Shown here: piece by piece, positions 42,879 to 49,261 of the stretch
How the letters are laid out: the number at the start of each line of letters is the position of its first letter
How positions within the stretch are numbered: the first letter of the stretch is position 1
NCBI GenBank assembly: GCA_902793845.1
Contig: CADBFE010000007.1
Span: 1 to 49,261, forward strand
Direction: 5' to 3'
Length of the DNA stretch: 49,261 bases
From: an uncultured Lachnospiraceae bacterium
Lineage (GTDB): Bacteria > Bacillota > Clostridia > Lachnospirales > Lachnospiraceae
The notes under the pieces: model-generated
The model's input: the letters and a program-made list of their open reading frames with translations, nothing else
Told to the model about the DNA's origin: nothing
Databases searched by the model: none
Program-made: the position numbers and the translations under genes

Positions 42879-43145
42879 ATGTTTCGGATTTGGGGCAGAA
42901 CGTTTAAAGATAATCATCTGATAAACGATTATGTGGCTGTCATGGATGTGGAAGACACCAGGACTCATAAAGTGTTTAAAGGTCTTGAGGAGATATGCCA
43001 CGAGTTTAATATAATGCAGCCTATATGGCTCGATAAAAATGTCCGTGAGTTTAAACTGTTTTCACATACGAGATTTACTCAGGATAACTTCACGGAAGAA
43101 AACGATTTTGATTATCTCGAACTCAGAATACTCGAAGAAGATTAA
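42879..43145 (+). CDS. Small protein of unknown function (88 aa)
   Basis: Soluble 88-residue protein with mixed charge, many aromatic residues and no recognised family. It begins MFRIWGRTFKDNHLINDY and ends with the acidic stretch NFTEENDFDYLELRILEED. The ATG at 42879 has GGAGAG about 10 bases upstream and a good promoter ahead, so it is very probably real. The longer frame from TTG at 42846 starts before any ribosome site. It precedes the NlpC/P60 gene by 18 bp and is probably cotranscribed with it. Confidence 0.7.
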   Translation: MFRIWGRTFKDNHLINDYVAVMDVEDTRTHKVFKGLEEICHEFNIMQPIWLDKNVREFKLFSHTRFTQDNFTEENDFDYLELRILEED

Positions 43146-43163
43146 TATAAACAGATTTACCGT

Positions 43164-44567
43164 ATGAAGAAAAATATACTTGTAAAAAACGGCAAGGTCA
43201 TAGCTACCGTAGCCGGACTTGCTTTATTTATAATAGGACTCCCTATTCTGATCGCAATCGAAAACAAGGGTGATGCAAACAAAACAGGCGAGGCAGTTGC
43301 CGACGCTTCGTTTACTGCAGAACCTCTCTATGGCGTAGGCGCTCTCTCGGATACAGAGACCAAGGTCTATGAAATCACAGTAGTAAACAATTATAATACG
43401 AGAAACATCATGTCGGGAGTGGGTGCATTCTCCGATGAGGTTATCGGATTTACATATGACAGGGACGGAAGCCTCAGCGATGATTTCCTGATATCGTGTG
43501 AGGTGGATGAGCTGTCATCAGAATCTGTATCGGACAACGAGGCAGTCAGCTCAAACGAAGCATCGGACGATATGCTTGATGAGTATGACCACCTGGCTAT
43601 CGCAAACGTATCCGATTTTGTAAATATCAGATCGGACGCTTCGGCAGTATCCGATATAGTCGGAGTCATCTACGACGACGCAGTTGCGGATATCATCACA
43701 TTTAAGACAGACGACGCCGGCGAGGTATGGTACCAGATAACATCCGGCAATGTCGAGGGATATACAAAGGCTTGCTACTTTATAGCAGGCAATAATGCGG
43801 CCCAGGTCGCAGGCGACTACATCACTACGTATGCCACATGTAATGTTGAGACCTTAAACATCAGAGAGGAAGCTGATGCAGGCAGCAAACGTGTATCGTA
43901 CTTAAATGCCAATGAGCGCGTCAGGGTCATCGAAAACGACGGCGAATGGTTAAAGGTCAGCTACGGAGAGGGCGATGAGGGATATGTGTGTGCCCAGTAT
44001 GTATCGACTACAGAGGAGTTTACATACGCACTTACCCTTGAGGAAAAGGCGGCCAAGGAGGAGAGCGACAAGGAAATCTCAGAGAGAGTAAAACCTGTCG
44101 CAAATGATACCACTACCACAGCGACCACCGATGTAGCGGAAAACCTCACATATATAAATGTCAGCACACCTCCGTCCCAGCTCTACACCTCAAACGAGGA
44201 ACTGAGGTCGGCCATTATCAATTATGCAATGCAGTATGTGGGCAATCGTTATGTATCGGGAGGAGGCTCCCTTGCAGGCGGTACGGACTGTTCAGGATTT
44301 GTATGCTACGTATACCGTGACTTTGGATATTCCGTGAGCCGTATACCAAACGGCCAGTACACATCAAACGGACGCTACGTCAGCTACGAGGAAGCCCAGC
44401 CGGGAGACATCGTATGCTACTCATCAAACGGCAGCACATGTACACATGTAGGTCTCTATATCGGAAACGGACAGATAGTTCACTCAGCCAACTCCCGTAT
44501 AGGTGTTGTTGTATCCGATATCAACTACTGCGGCGGCGTACTTGCAATCAAGAATGTGATTGACTAA
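43164..44567 (+). CDS. SH3-domain NlpC/P60 cell-wall hydrolase
   Basis: Exported cell-wall enzyme that cleaves peptide bonds in peptidoglycan stems. An N-terminal hydrophobic helix (about 13-29, VIATVAGLALFIIGLPILIAI) without a clear cleavage site anchors or exports it. Two bacterial SH3 domains follow: about 148-210 (VSDFVNIRSDASAVSDIVGV) and about 225-285 (VETLNIREEADAGSKRVSYL, then GYVCAQYV). The C-terminal NlpC/P60 domain (about 350-467) has catalytic Cys376 in TDCSGFV and His428 in THVGLYIGNG. A third polar residue is not certain by eye. The ribosome site is weak, fitting coupling with the small upstream gene, and a terminator follows. Confidence 0.92.
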   Translation: MKKNILVKNGKVIATVAGLALFIIGLPILIAIENKGDANKTGEAVADASFTAEPLYGVGALSDTETKVYEITVVNNYNTRNIMSGVGAFSDEVIGFTYDRDGSLSDDFLISCEVDELSSESVSDNEAVSSNEASDDMLDEYDHLAIANVSDFVNIRSDASAVSDIVGVIYDDAVADIITFKTDDAGEVWYQITSGNVEGYTKACYFIAGNNAAQVAGDYITTYATCNVETLNIREEADAGSKRVSYLNANERVRVIENDGEWLKVSYGEGDEGYVCAQYVSTTEEFTYALTLEEKAAKEESDKEISERVKPVANDTTTTATTDVAENLTYINVSTPPSQLYTSNEELRSAIINYAMQYVGNRYVSGGGSLAGGTDCSGFVCYVYRDFGYSVSRIPNGQYTSNGRYVSYEEAQPGDIVCYSSNGSTCTHVGLYIGNGQIVHSANSRIGVVVSDINYCGGVLAIKNVID

Positions 44568-44595
44568 TACATAACAGAAGATATAATATTGTTTG

Positions 44596-44634
44596 AAAAA
44601 GTCGGGGGAAATAATAGTATTTTTCCCGACTTTT
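44596..44634 (+). terminator. Rho-independent terminator
   Basis: AAAAGTCGGG pairs with CCCGACTTTT, extended inward by A-T and G-T pairs, ending in a short T tract 29 bases after the NlpC/P60 stop. It isolates that gene from aspartokinase. Confidence 0.65.
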
Positions 44635-44687
44635 GTGATATTATTAGAAACGGCGCGAGCCAATCATTTTTAGTAAGGATGTAAATT

Positions 44688-46004
44688 ATGAAAAAGGTAG
44701 TAAAATTCGGCGGAAGTTCACTTGCCAGCGCAGAGCAGTTTATGAAAGCAGGCGACATCATCAGAGCTGACGAGAGCAGACGATATGTCGTACCCTCAGC
44801 ACCGGGCAAGAGATCAAGTGATGACACAAAGGTAACTGACATGCTCCTCCATGTATATGAGACGGCGGCAGCAGGCGGCGATATCGATGGAGAGATGAAG
44901 GCCATCAAGGCAAGATACGACGAGATCATAACAGGCCTTGGCCTTAAGGATTTCAGTCTTGATGCTGATATCGCAGAGATCGCATCAAAACTTAAAGCAG
45001 AGCCTGAAAAGGATTATGCAGCTTCAAGAGGCGAGTTTTTAAACGGCAAGATCATGGCTAAATATCTTGACGCCGAGTTTATAGATGCAGCTGAGGTTAT
45101 CTTCTTTAATGAAGAGGGCAACCTTAACGACTACAAGACAGACAAGACACTCTCTGCAAGACTTGAAAAGTGTGACAAGGCAGTCATCCCCGGATTTTAC
45201 GGACTTGGAAAAAACGGCAGGATCAAGACATTCTCAAGAGGCGGATCTGATGTGACAGGTTCTATCGTGGCAAAGGCTGCAAAGGCTGATGTATACGAAA
45301 ACTGGACTGACGTATCCGGATTCCTCATGGCTGATCCGAGGATCGTATCAAATCCCAAGGGTATCAGATATATCACATACAGAGAGCTCAGAGAGCTTTC
45401 ATACATGGGTGCTTCAGTTCTCCACGAGGACGCTATCTTCCCTGTCAGAAGATGTGGTATCCCCATCAATATCAGAAATACAAACATGCCTGAGGACGAG
45501 GGTACATGGATCGTTGAGAGTACAGCCCAGAAGACAGACTATGTCGTAACTGGTATCGCAGGAAAGAAAGATTTCTGTACAGTATTTGTGACAAAGGCAA
45601 TGATGAACGCAGAGATAGGTTTCGGCCGTAAAGTGCTCCAGGCATTTGAGGAAAACGGAATCTCATTTGAGCATATGCCCTCAGGTATCGATACCATGAC
45701 CATCGTGGTACATGCCGATGAGTTTATGCATAAGGAGCAGAAGGTAATATCTGCCATCCACAGACTGGCTGAGCCCGATTCCGTAGAGATTGAGTCAGGT
45801 CTCGCCCTTATCGCAGTCGTTGGACGCGGTATGAAATCTGCAAGCGGTACAGCAGGCAAGCTCTTTACCGCACTTGCAAAGCAGGGCATCAACATCCGCA
45901 TGATCGATCAGGGTTCATCAGAGCTCAATATCATCATCGGTGTAAAGAACAGTGATTTTGAAACTGCCATCAAGGCAATATATGCAACATTTATCGGAGA
46001 ATAA
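44688..46004 (+). CDS. lysC: Aspartokinase
   Basis: Phosphorylates aspartate in the first step toward lysine, threonine, methionine and diaminopimelate. The N-terminal VVKFGGSSLASAEQF is the kinase signature. The catalytic domain runs to about residue 275 and includes SRGGSDVTGSIVAKAAKADVYENWTDV and the conserved SYMGASVLHEDAIFPV. Two ACT domains follow (about 290-360 and 365-438, with ALIAVVGRGMKSASGTAGKLF), which usually bind lysine or threonine as feedback inhibitors. The 438-residue monofunctional form is the aspartokinase III-like type. The gap upstream is too short for a lysine riboswitch and none is seen. argG follows 18 bp later. Which isozyme it is cannot be fixed. Confidence 0.93.
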   Translation: MKKVVKFGGSSLASAEQFMKAGDIIRADESRRYVVPSAPGKRSSDDTKVTDMLLHVYETAAAGGDIDGEMKAIKARYDEIITGLGLKDFSLDADIAEIASKLKAEPEKDYAASRGEFLNGKIMAKYLDAEFIDAAEVIFFNEEGNLNDYKTDKTLSARLEKCDKAVIPGFYGLGKNGRIKTFSRGGSDVTGSIVAKAAKADVYENWTDVSGFLMADPRIVSNPKGIRYITYRELRELSYMGASVLHEDAIFPVRRCGIPINIRNTNMPEDEGTWIVESTAQKTDYVVTGIAGKKDFCTVFVTKAMMNAEIGFGRKVLQAFEENGISFEHMPSGIDTMTIVVHADEFMHKEQKVISAIHRLAEPDSVEIESGLALIAVVGRGMKSASGTAGKLFTALAKQGINIRMIDQGSSELNIIIGVKNSDFETAIKAIYATFIGE

Positions 46005-46022
46005 TTTTAGGAGGCTGTAAAA

Positions 46023-47249
46023 ATGGCAAAAGAAAAGGTAGTACTTGCTTATTCCGGCGGTCTTGATACCACCGCGATCATTCCCTGGCTCAAGGAGACA
46101 TACGGATATGACGTAGTATGCTGCTGCGTAGACGTAGGACAGGAGTCAGAACTTGAAGGACTCGATGAGAGAGCAAAATACTCAGGAGCTGAGAAACTCT
46201 ACATCGAAGATGTGGTAGATGAACTCTGTGACGAGTACATCATGCCTACAGTAAAGGCTAACGCAGTATATGAAAATAAATATCTCCTCGGTACATCATT
46301 TGCGAGACCTCTTATTGCAAAGAAACTCGTAGAGGTAGCGAGAAAAGAGGGAGCAGTAGCTATCTGCCACGGTGCTACAGGTAAGGGTAACGACCAGCTC
46401 CGTTTTGAGCTTTCAATCAAAGCACTCGCTCCGGATATCAAGGTTATCGCTACATGGAGACAGCCTGAGTGGACAATGCAGTCCCGTGAAGACGAGATCG
46501 ATTTCTGCAAGAAGCACGGTATCGACCTTCCCTTCGATGCGAGCCACTCATACAGCCGTGACAGAAATATATGGCACATTTCCCACGAGGGACTTGAGCT
46601 CGAGAATCCTGCATGTGCACCTAACTATGACGATCTCCTCGTACTCTCTGTTACTCCTCAGAATGCACCTGATGAGGCAGAGGATATTGAGCTTGATTTC
46701 GAGGCGGGTATCCCCGTAGCTCTTAACGGCAAGCGTATGAAGACATCTGATATCATCCGCGAGCTCAACAGACTCGGCGGCAAGCACGGTATTGGTATCA
46801 TCGATATCGTTGAGAACCGTGTAGTAGGTATGAAGTCCCGTGGTGTATACGAGACACCCGGAGGAACGATCCTCATGGAAGCTCATACACAGCTTGAGGA
46901 GATCTGCCTTGACCGTGAGACACTGGCATACAAAAAGCTCGTGGCTACGAGGTTTGCAGACCTTGTATATGAAGGAAAATGGTTCACACCTCTCCGTGAG
47001 AGTCTGTCTGCATTTGTAGATGAGACCCAGAAGACTGTTACAGGTAAGTGCAAGCTCCGCCTCTACAAGGGCAACATCATCAAGCAGGGAACCACATCAC
47101 CCTACTCACTTTACTCTGAGTCTCTTGCATCATTTACAACAGGTGATCTTTATGATCATAAGGATGCATCAGGATTCATCAACCTCTTTGGCCTCTCAAT
47201 GAAGGTAAGAGCTATGATGAAGCAGAATGTAGAAAAGAATACAAAATAA
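46023..47249 (+). CDS. argG: Argininosuccinate synthase
   Basis: Joins citrulline and aspartate, using ATP, in the penultimate step of arginine synthesis. The PP-loop ATP-binding motif [17 protein letters not shown] lies at residues 9-25. [24 protein letters not shown] and the substrate-binding [20 protein letters not shown] are also typical. The length of 408 matches the family. AGGAGG precedes the ATG. No argH is adjacent, although it often is in other genomes. Aspartokinase upstream shares aspartate as substrate. A perfect terminator hairpin follows. Confidence 0.96.
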   Translation: MAKEKVVLAYSGGLDTTAIIPWLKETYGYDVVCCCVDVGQESELEGLDERAKYSGAEKLYIEDVVDELCDEYIMPTVKANAVYENKYLLGTSFARPLIAKKLVEVARKEGAVAICHGATGKGNDQLRFELSIKALAPDIKVIATWRQPEWTMQSREDEIDFCKKHGIDLPFDASHSYSRDRNIWHISHEGLELENPACAPNYDDLLVLSVTPQNAPDEAEDIELDFEAGIPVALNGKRMKTSDIIRELNRLGGKHGIGIIDIVENRVVGMKSRGVYETPGGTILMEAHTQLEEICLDRETLAYKKLVATRFADLVYEGKWFTPLRESLSAFVDETQKTVTGKCKLRLYKGNIIKQGTTSPYSLYSESLASFTTGDLYDHKDASGFINLFGLSMKVRAMMKQNVEKNTK

Positions 47250-47272
47250 TCATCGGGATTGATCCGAATATT

Positions 47273-47297
47273 AAAAGGCGCCGTCGGCGCCTTTTTT
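47273..47297. terminator. Bidirectional terminator after argG
   Basis: AAAAGGCGCC and GGCGCCTTTT form a perfect 10-bp stem around GTC, with T6 on the right and A4 on the left, between the convergent argG and lipase-like genes. Confidence 0.9.
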
Positions 47298-47321
47298 AAT
47301 GATTAAATTATTATCAGATTA

Positions 47322-48533
47322 TCACAGACCCTTTTCTTTTAATTTTGATACAAGACCTACATAGAATTCCCGGACATCAAACCCTTCGATGTTTTCACGG
47401 TTAAGGTCTATCATGTCACCGTGGGATATACCCCGGGGACCTTTGTTTTCAAGATATGTATAATCTTCTCCGAAAGGAAAAGATTTCTCTCCCACGAGAC
47501 CGTCGTTTTTGCCGTCAAAATGTTTTACGAGATGGTAGCTCATGTTTAACGGGAATGCACCGCCTGATGCTTTTTTCATACATGAACCGACGCTCTGTGT
47601 ATAAATGCCGTTTCCTTTAAAATCATACTTTGATGTGATATCCCATATCTCCCTGCATCTGCTGGCAGTCAGATCGGTAACTGCATCGATAAAGCTCGGA
47701 TTTTCATCACCAAGTTTTTTAAGGGCTGCATTGTATGTATCGGCCACTTTGTTTCGAAATCCTGCGGGAGCTTTTGAGAGCAGGTACTCTGCAAACTCGC
47801 ATCCGAGGTGGGGAGTGTTGATGGTTGTGATGGATGCAACGTACGGGGCGATATCGAGTGTCGCCGTTGCATATTTTGTATCGAGTCCTCCTTTTGAATG
47901 AGCGATGATATTTACTTTTTCACAGCCTGTTTCCTTTACGATCTGTTTGATCCTGTCGGCAAGTTCTGCAGCGCTGTTTGCAACAGATGCTGCAGACTGA
48001 TGATTGCCGTAGAAAATGGTTGCACCGTTTGTCTCAAGCTCTCCGGGTATTCTGCCCCAGTAATTAAAATATTTAAAGTCTCTGAAAAATACACCGTGAA
48101 CCATCAGGAGAGGATATTTTGTTTTGCAGATCTGTTTATCAAATCTTTTTTTGTTTACTCTGATTTTCTTTTTTTCAAAAGATGCTTCCCTGCCTGTGAT
48201 GAGGATTATTTTTATCAGCACAAAAATATTTACTATCGGGATCATTCCGCAGACTGCACCGATGATCCTCATCTTTATACCAAGCTGCACCGATGTAGAG
48301 TAAACTGCGATGATACCGATCCAGAAGATGATAAATTCTCCTATTGCGATGAGCAGTATTGTTCCCCAGTGACCGGAAAAGATTTCTTTAAAACCATCAA
48401 GATGGATCTGATATATCAGACCGCATCCGAGTATGGTCACTGAGATTAAAAATAAAGTCAGTAAAAAATTACCGAATGATAAAATATTTAATCTTGTTTT
48501 TGTGATAGGTCTTTCCGGTGAAATGTCCTGCAT
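47322..48533 (-). CDS. Membrane-anchored lipase-like alpha/beta hydrolase
   Basis: A 403-residue protein whose first 115 residues hold about three to four transmembrane helices (for example FGNFLLTLFLISVTILGCGLI). The rest is an alpha/beta hydrolase resembling triacylglycerol lipases of the LipA/PGAP1-like group. It opens with KYPLLMVHGVFF (oxyanion HG motif), carries the nucleophile Ser in NIIAHSKGGLDTKYA (G-x-S-x-G degenerate to A-H-S-K-G), and has TTINTPHLGCEFA. The catalytic Asp and His are probably in FDGKNDGLVGEKS and GISHGDMIDL. The enzyme would face lipids or esters near the membrane. AGGAGGAG lies 5 bases before the ATG. Confidence 0.82.
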   Translation of the reverse strand: MQDISPERPITKTRLNILSFGNFLLTLFLISVTILGCGLIYQIHLDGFKEIFSGHWGTILLIAIGEFIIFWIGIIAVYSTSVQLGIKMRIIGAVCGMIPIVNIFVLIKIILITGREASFEKKKIRVNKKRFDKQICKTKYPLLMVHGVFFRDFKYFNYWGRIPGELETNGATIFYGNHQSAASVANSAAELADRIKQIVKETGCEKVNIIAHSKGGLDTKYATATLDIAPYVASITTINTPHLGCEFAEYLLSKAPAGFRNKVADTYNAALKKLGDENPSFIDAVTDLTASRCREIWDITSKYDFKGNGIYTQSVGSCMKKASGGAFPLNMSYHLVKHFDGKNDGLVGEKSFPFGEDYTYLENKGPRGISHGDMIDLNRENIEGFDVREFYVGLVSKLKEKGL

Positions 48534-48722
48534 GTGTCTCCTCCTGTATCATTTATTTTTCAGATACTGTTAATTATTATTATAAGAAAGATGATTAAAA
48601 AATAAATTATTATGTTATTAAAAACAGATTAAAACTGTCTGCAAAAATATTATAACAACCGGAAATGTATAAATGAAATTTTGTTTTTAAAAAACAAAAA
48701 AATATAGACGAGAAACAAAAAA

Positions 48723-48790
48723 ATAAAATGTATAAATTAAAACAATAATATAAATAATAAAATGTATAAATTAAAACAATAATATAAAAA
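48723..48790. repeat. 34-bp tandem duplication
   Basis: Two adjacent copies (48723-48756 and 48757-48790) differ at one position near the end (TAAATA versus TAAAAA). The unit begins ATAAAATGTATAAATTAAAA. It lies within the AT-rich gap; no function is evident. Confidence 0.8.
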
Positions 48791-49032
48791 ATAAAAATAT
48801 AAAATACAAAAATAAAAATATAAAAATGAATTATAAAAACAAAAAATCTATTTTTAAAATTAAAAAAACGAAAATATTTTTTGAAAAAAATTTTTTCGGA
48901 AATTTGATTTTTGAAAAATACGCACACTCTGAAACCCTTATAAATAAAGGCTTTGCAAGCATGTGTAACATAAAAACATTTAACACACAAGGATTCGCAA
49001 ATTATTTTTTTGAAAAAATATAAAAAAAGAAA

Positions 49033-49061
49033 TTGCAAAAAAATCAAATATGATGTATAAA
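49033..49061 (+). promoter_or_regulatory. Sigma-A-type promoter of the Lys/Ala-rich gene
   Basis: TTGCAA (49033-49038), a 17-base spacer and TATAAA (49056-49061) lie 69 bases before the ATG at 49130, immediately after the AT-rich tract that could act as an UP-like element. Confidence 0.65.
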
Positions 49062-49077
49062 GAATGATATAGAGCAG

Positions 49078-49094
49078 TTAACATAAATTGTTAA
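49078..49094. promoter_or_regulatory. TTAACA-N5-TGTTAA inverted repeat
   Basis: A perfect 6-bp inverted repeat spaced by TAAAT lies about 10 bases after the predicted transcription start, upstream of the AAAAGGAG ribosome site. It may be a regulator site or a weak leader hairpin. Confidence 0.4.
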
Positions 49095-49129
49095 TCATAA
49101 TTTTGCTAAGTTAAAAGGAGTAAAAACGA

Positions 49130-49261
49130 ATGGCAGCAGCAAAGAAGACAACAGCAACAAAGACAGCAGCTAAGGCTACAACAGCAAAGAAAGCTACAGC
49201 AGCAAAGAAGACAACAGCAGCTAAGGCTACAACAGCAAAGAAGGCTACAGCAGCAAAGAAG
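49130..49261 (+). CDS. Lys/Ala/Thr-rich repetitive protein, histone H1-like (3' truncated)
   Basis: The first 44 codons of a gene cut by the window end. The product consists almost only of Ala, Lys and Thr, in repeats of the type AAKATTAKKATAAKKTT; the DNA repeats too. Ribosome site AAAAGGAG lies 9 bases before the ATG. Such tails are typical of bacterial histone-H1-like proteins and of HU proteins with basic arms, which bind and compact DNA. Only the N-terminal repeat is visible here, so an attached HU or other domain further downstream is possible. Secreted repeat proteins are less likely because there is no signal peptide. Confidence 0.7.
   Translation, partial: MAAAKKTTATKTAAKATTAKKATAAKKTTAAKATTAKKATAAKK

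Larger units (their letters stand above)
48534..49129. other. Extremely AT-rich intergenic region
   Basis: About 600 bases between the lipase-like gene and the Lys/Ala-rich gene, far richer in A and T than the rest of the window. It contains a 34-bp tandem duplication (48723-48790) and many oligo-A/T tracts on the middle stretch. Open frames across it are low-complexity Phe/Ile/Tyr strings without ribosome sites. From about 49030 a normal promoter and ribosome site for the next gene appear. Such tracts are likely intrinsically bent (inference). Confidence 0.7.

Noticed and set aside
44568-44687. Lysine riboswitch before aspartokinase
   Set aside because: The gap is about 120 bases and mostly terminator; no lysine-riboswitch core is visible.
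48610-49047. 145-residue minus-strand frame in the AT island
   Set aside because: Only Phe/Ile/Tyr/Cys-rich low complexity, no ribosome site, explained by poly-A/T composition.
49130-49261. CRISPR-like or minisatellite array
   Set aside because: The repeats are in frame, have no spacers, follow a good ribosome site and encode a plausible basic protein.
1-49261. tRNA, rRNA, insertion sequence or prophage genes
   Set aside because: None recognised by eye on either strand.

Overview
The window looks like a chromosomal segment from an anaerobic Gram-positive Clostridia, most likely a Lachnospiraceae (inference). Supporting signs are many lipoproteins with LTGC/LTAC/LVAC lipoboxes, strong GGAGG ribosome sites, AGA/AGG and ATA codons, meso-DAP dehydrogenase, a YjfB protein, DUF624 next to sugar ABC genes, and intracellular oligosaccharide-processing enzymes. 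No rRNA, tRNA, CRISPR array, insertion sequence or phage gene was seen.

Layout. 1-1.8 kb: the end of a riboflavin operon (ribBA, ribH). 1.8-6.3 kb: a complete CUT1-type sugar ABC transporter (MsmK-like ATPase, two permeases, a binding lipoprotein with an unusual C-terminal membrane anchor). 6.4-8.1 kb: an OB-fold-like lipoprotein and a CvfB-like S1 protein. 8.1-11.3 kb, minus strand: a YjfB motility-associated protein behind a sigma-D-like promoter, and a 929-residue fusion of an acyltransferase-3 membrane enzyme to an ABC sugar permease. 11.4-13.2 kb: a degenerate HD-GYP protein and a Nudix hydrolase. 13.3-27.1 kb: a glycan-utilisation block with GH2 beta-mannosidase, GH36 alpha-galactosidase, a cellobiose-2-epimerase-family protein, a LacI regulator and a GH13 amylase-family enzyme. 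Two paralogous lipoproteins, a small membrane protein and DegV sit among them. 27.3-30.8 kb: a second sugar transporter (binding protein and two permeases) with no ATPase of its own. 31-33.7 kb: a PrsA-like foldase lipoprotein, a DUF624 membrane protein and a DUF4177-like protein.

33.8-47.2 kb carries aspartate-family metabolism: meso-DAP dehydrogenase, AsnS, AsnA, later aspartokinase and ArgG. A CapA-like lipoprotein, an SH3/NlpC-P60 wall hydrolase and a convergent pair lie between them. The pair is a 693-residue protein of unknown family facing a Lon-like AAA+ ATPase that lacks the protease domain. 47.3-48.5 kb, minus strand: a membrane-anchored lipase-like alpha/beta hydrolase. The last 700 bases are an extremely AT-rich gap with a 34-bp tandem repeat, then the start of a repetitive Lys/Ala/Thr-rich (histone-H1-like) protein cut by the window end.

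Working together (inference): the two transporters import plant-derived oligosaccharides, probably sharing the MsmK-like ATPase, and the cytoplasmic GH2/GH36/epimerase/GH13 set breaks down galactomannan-type and alpha-glucan oligosaccharides under LacI control. The most unusual items are the acyltransferase/permease fusion, the protease-less Lon-like ATPase beside the unknown 693-residue protein, and the acidic-to-basic tail reading frame after the beta-mannosidase.
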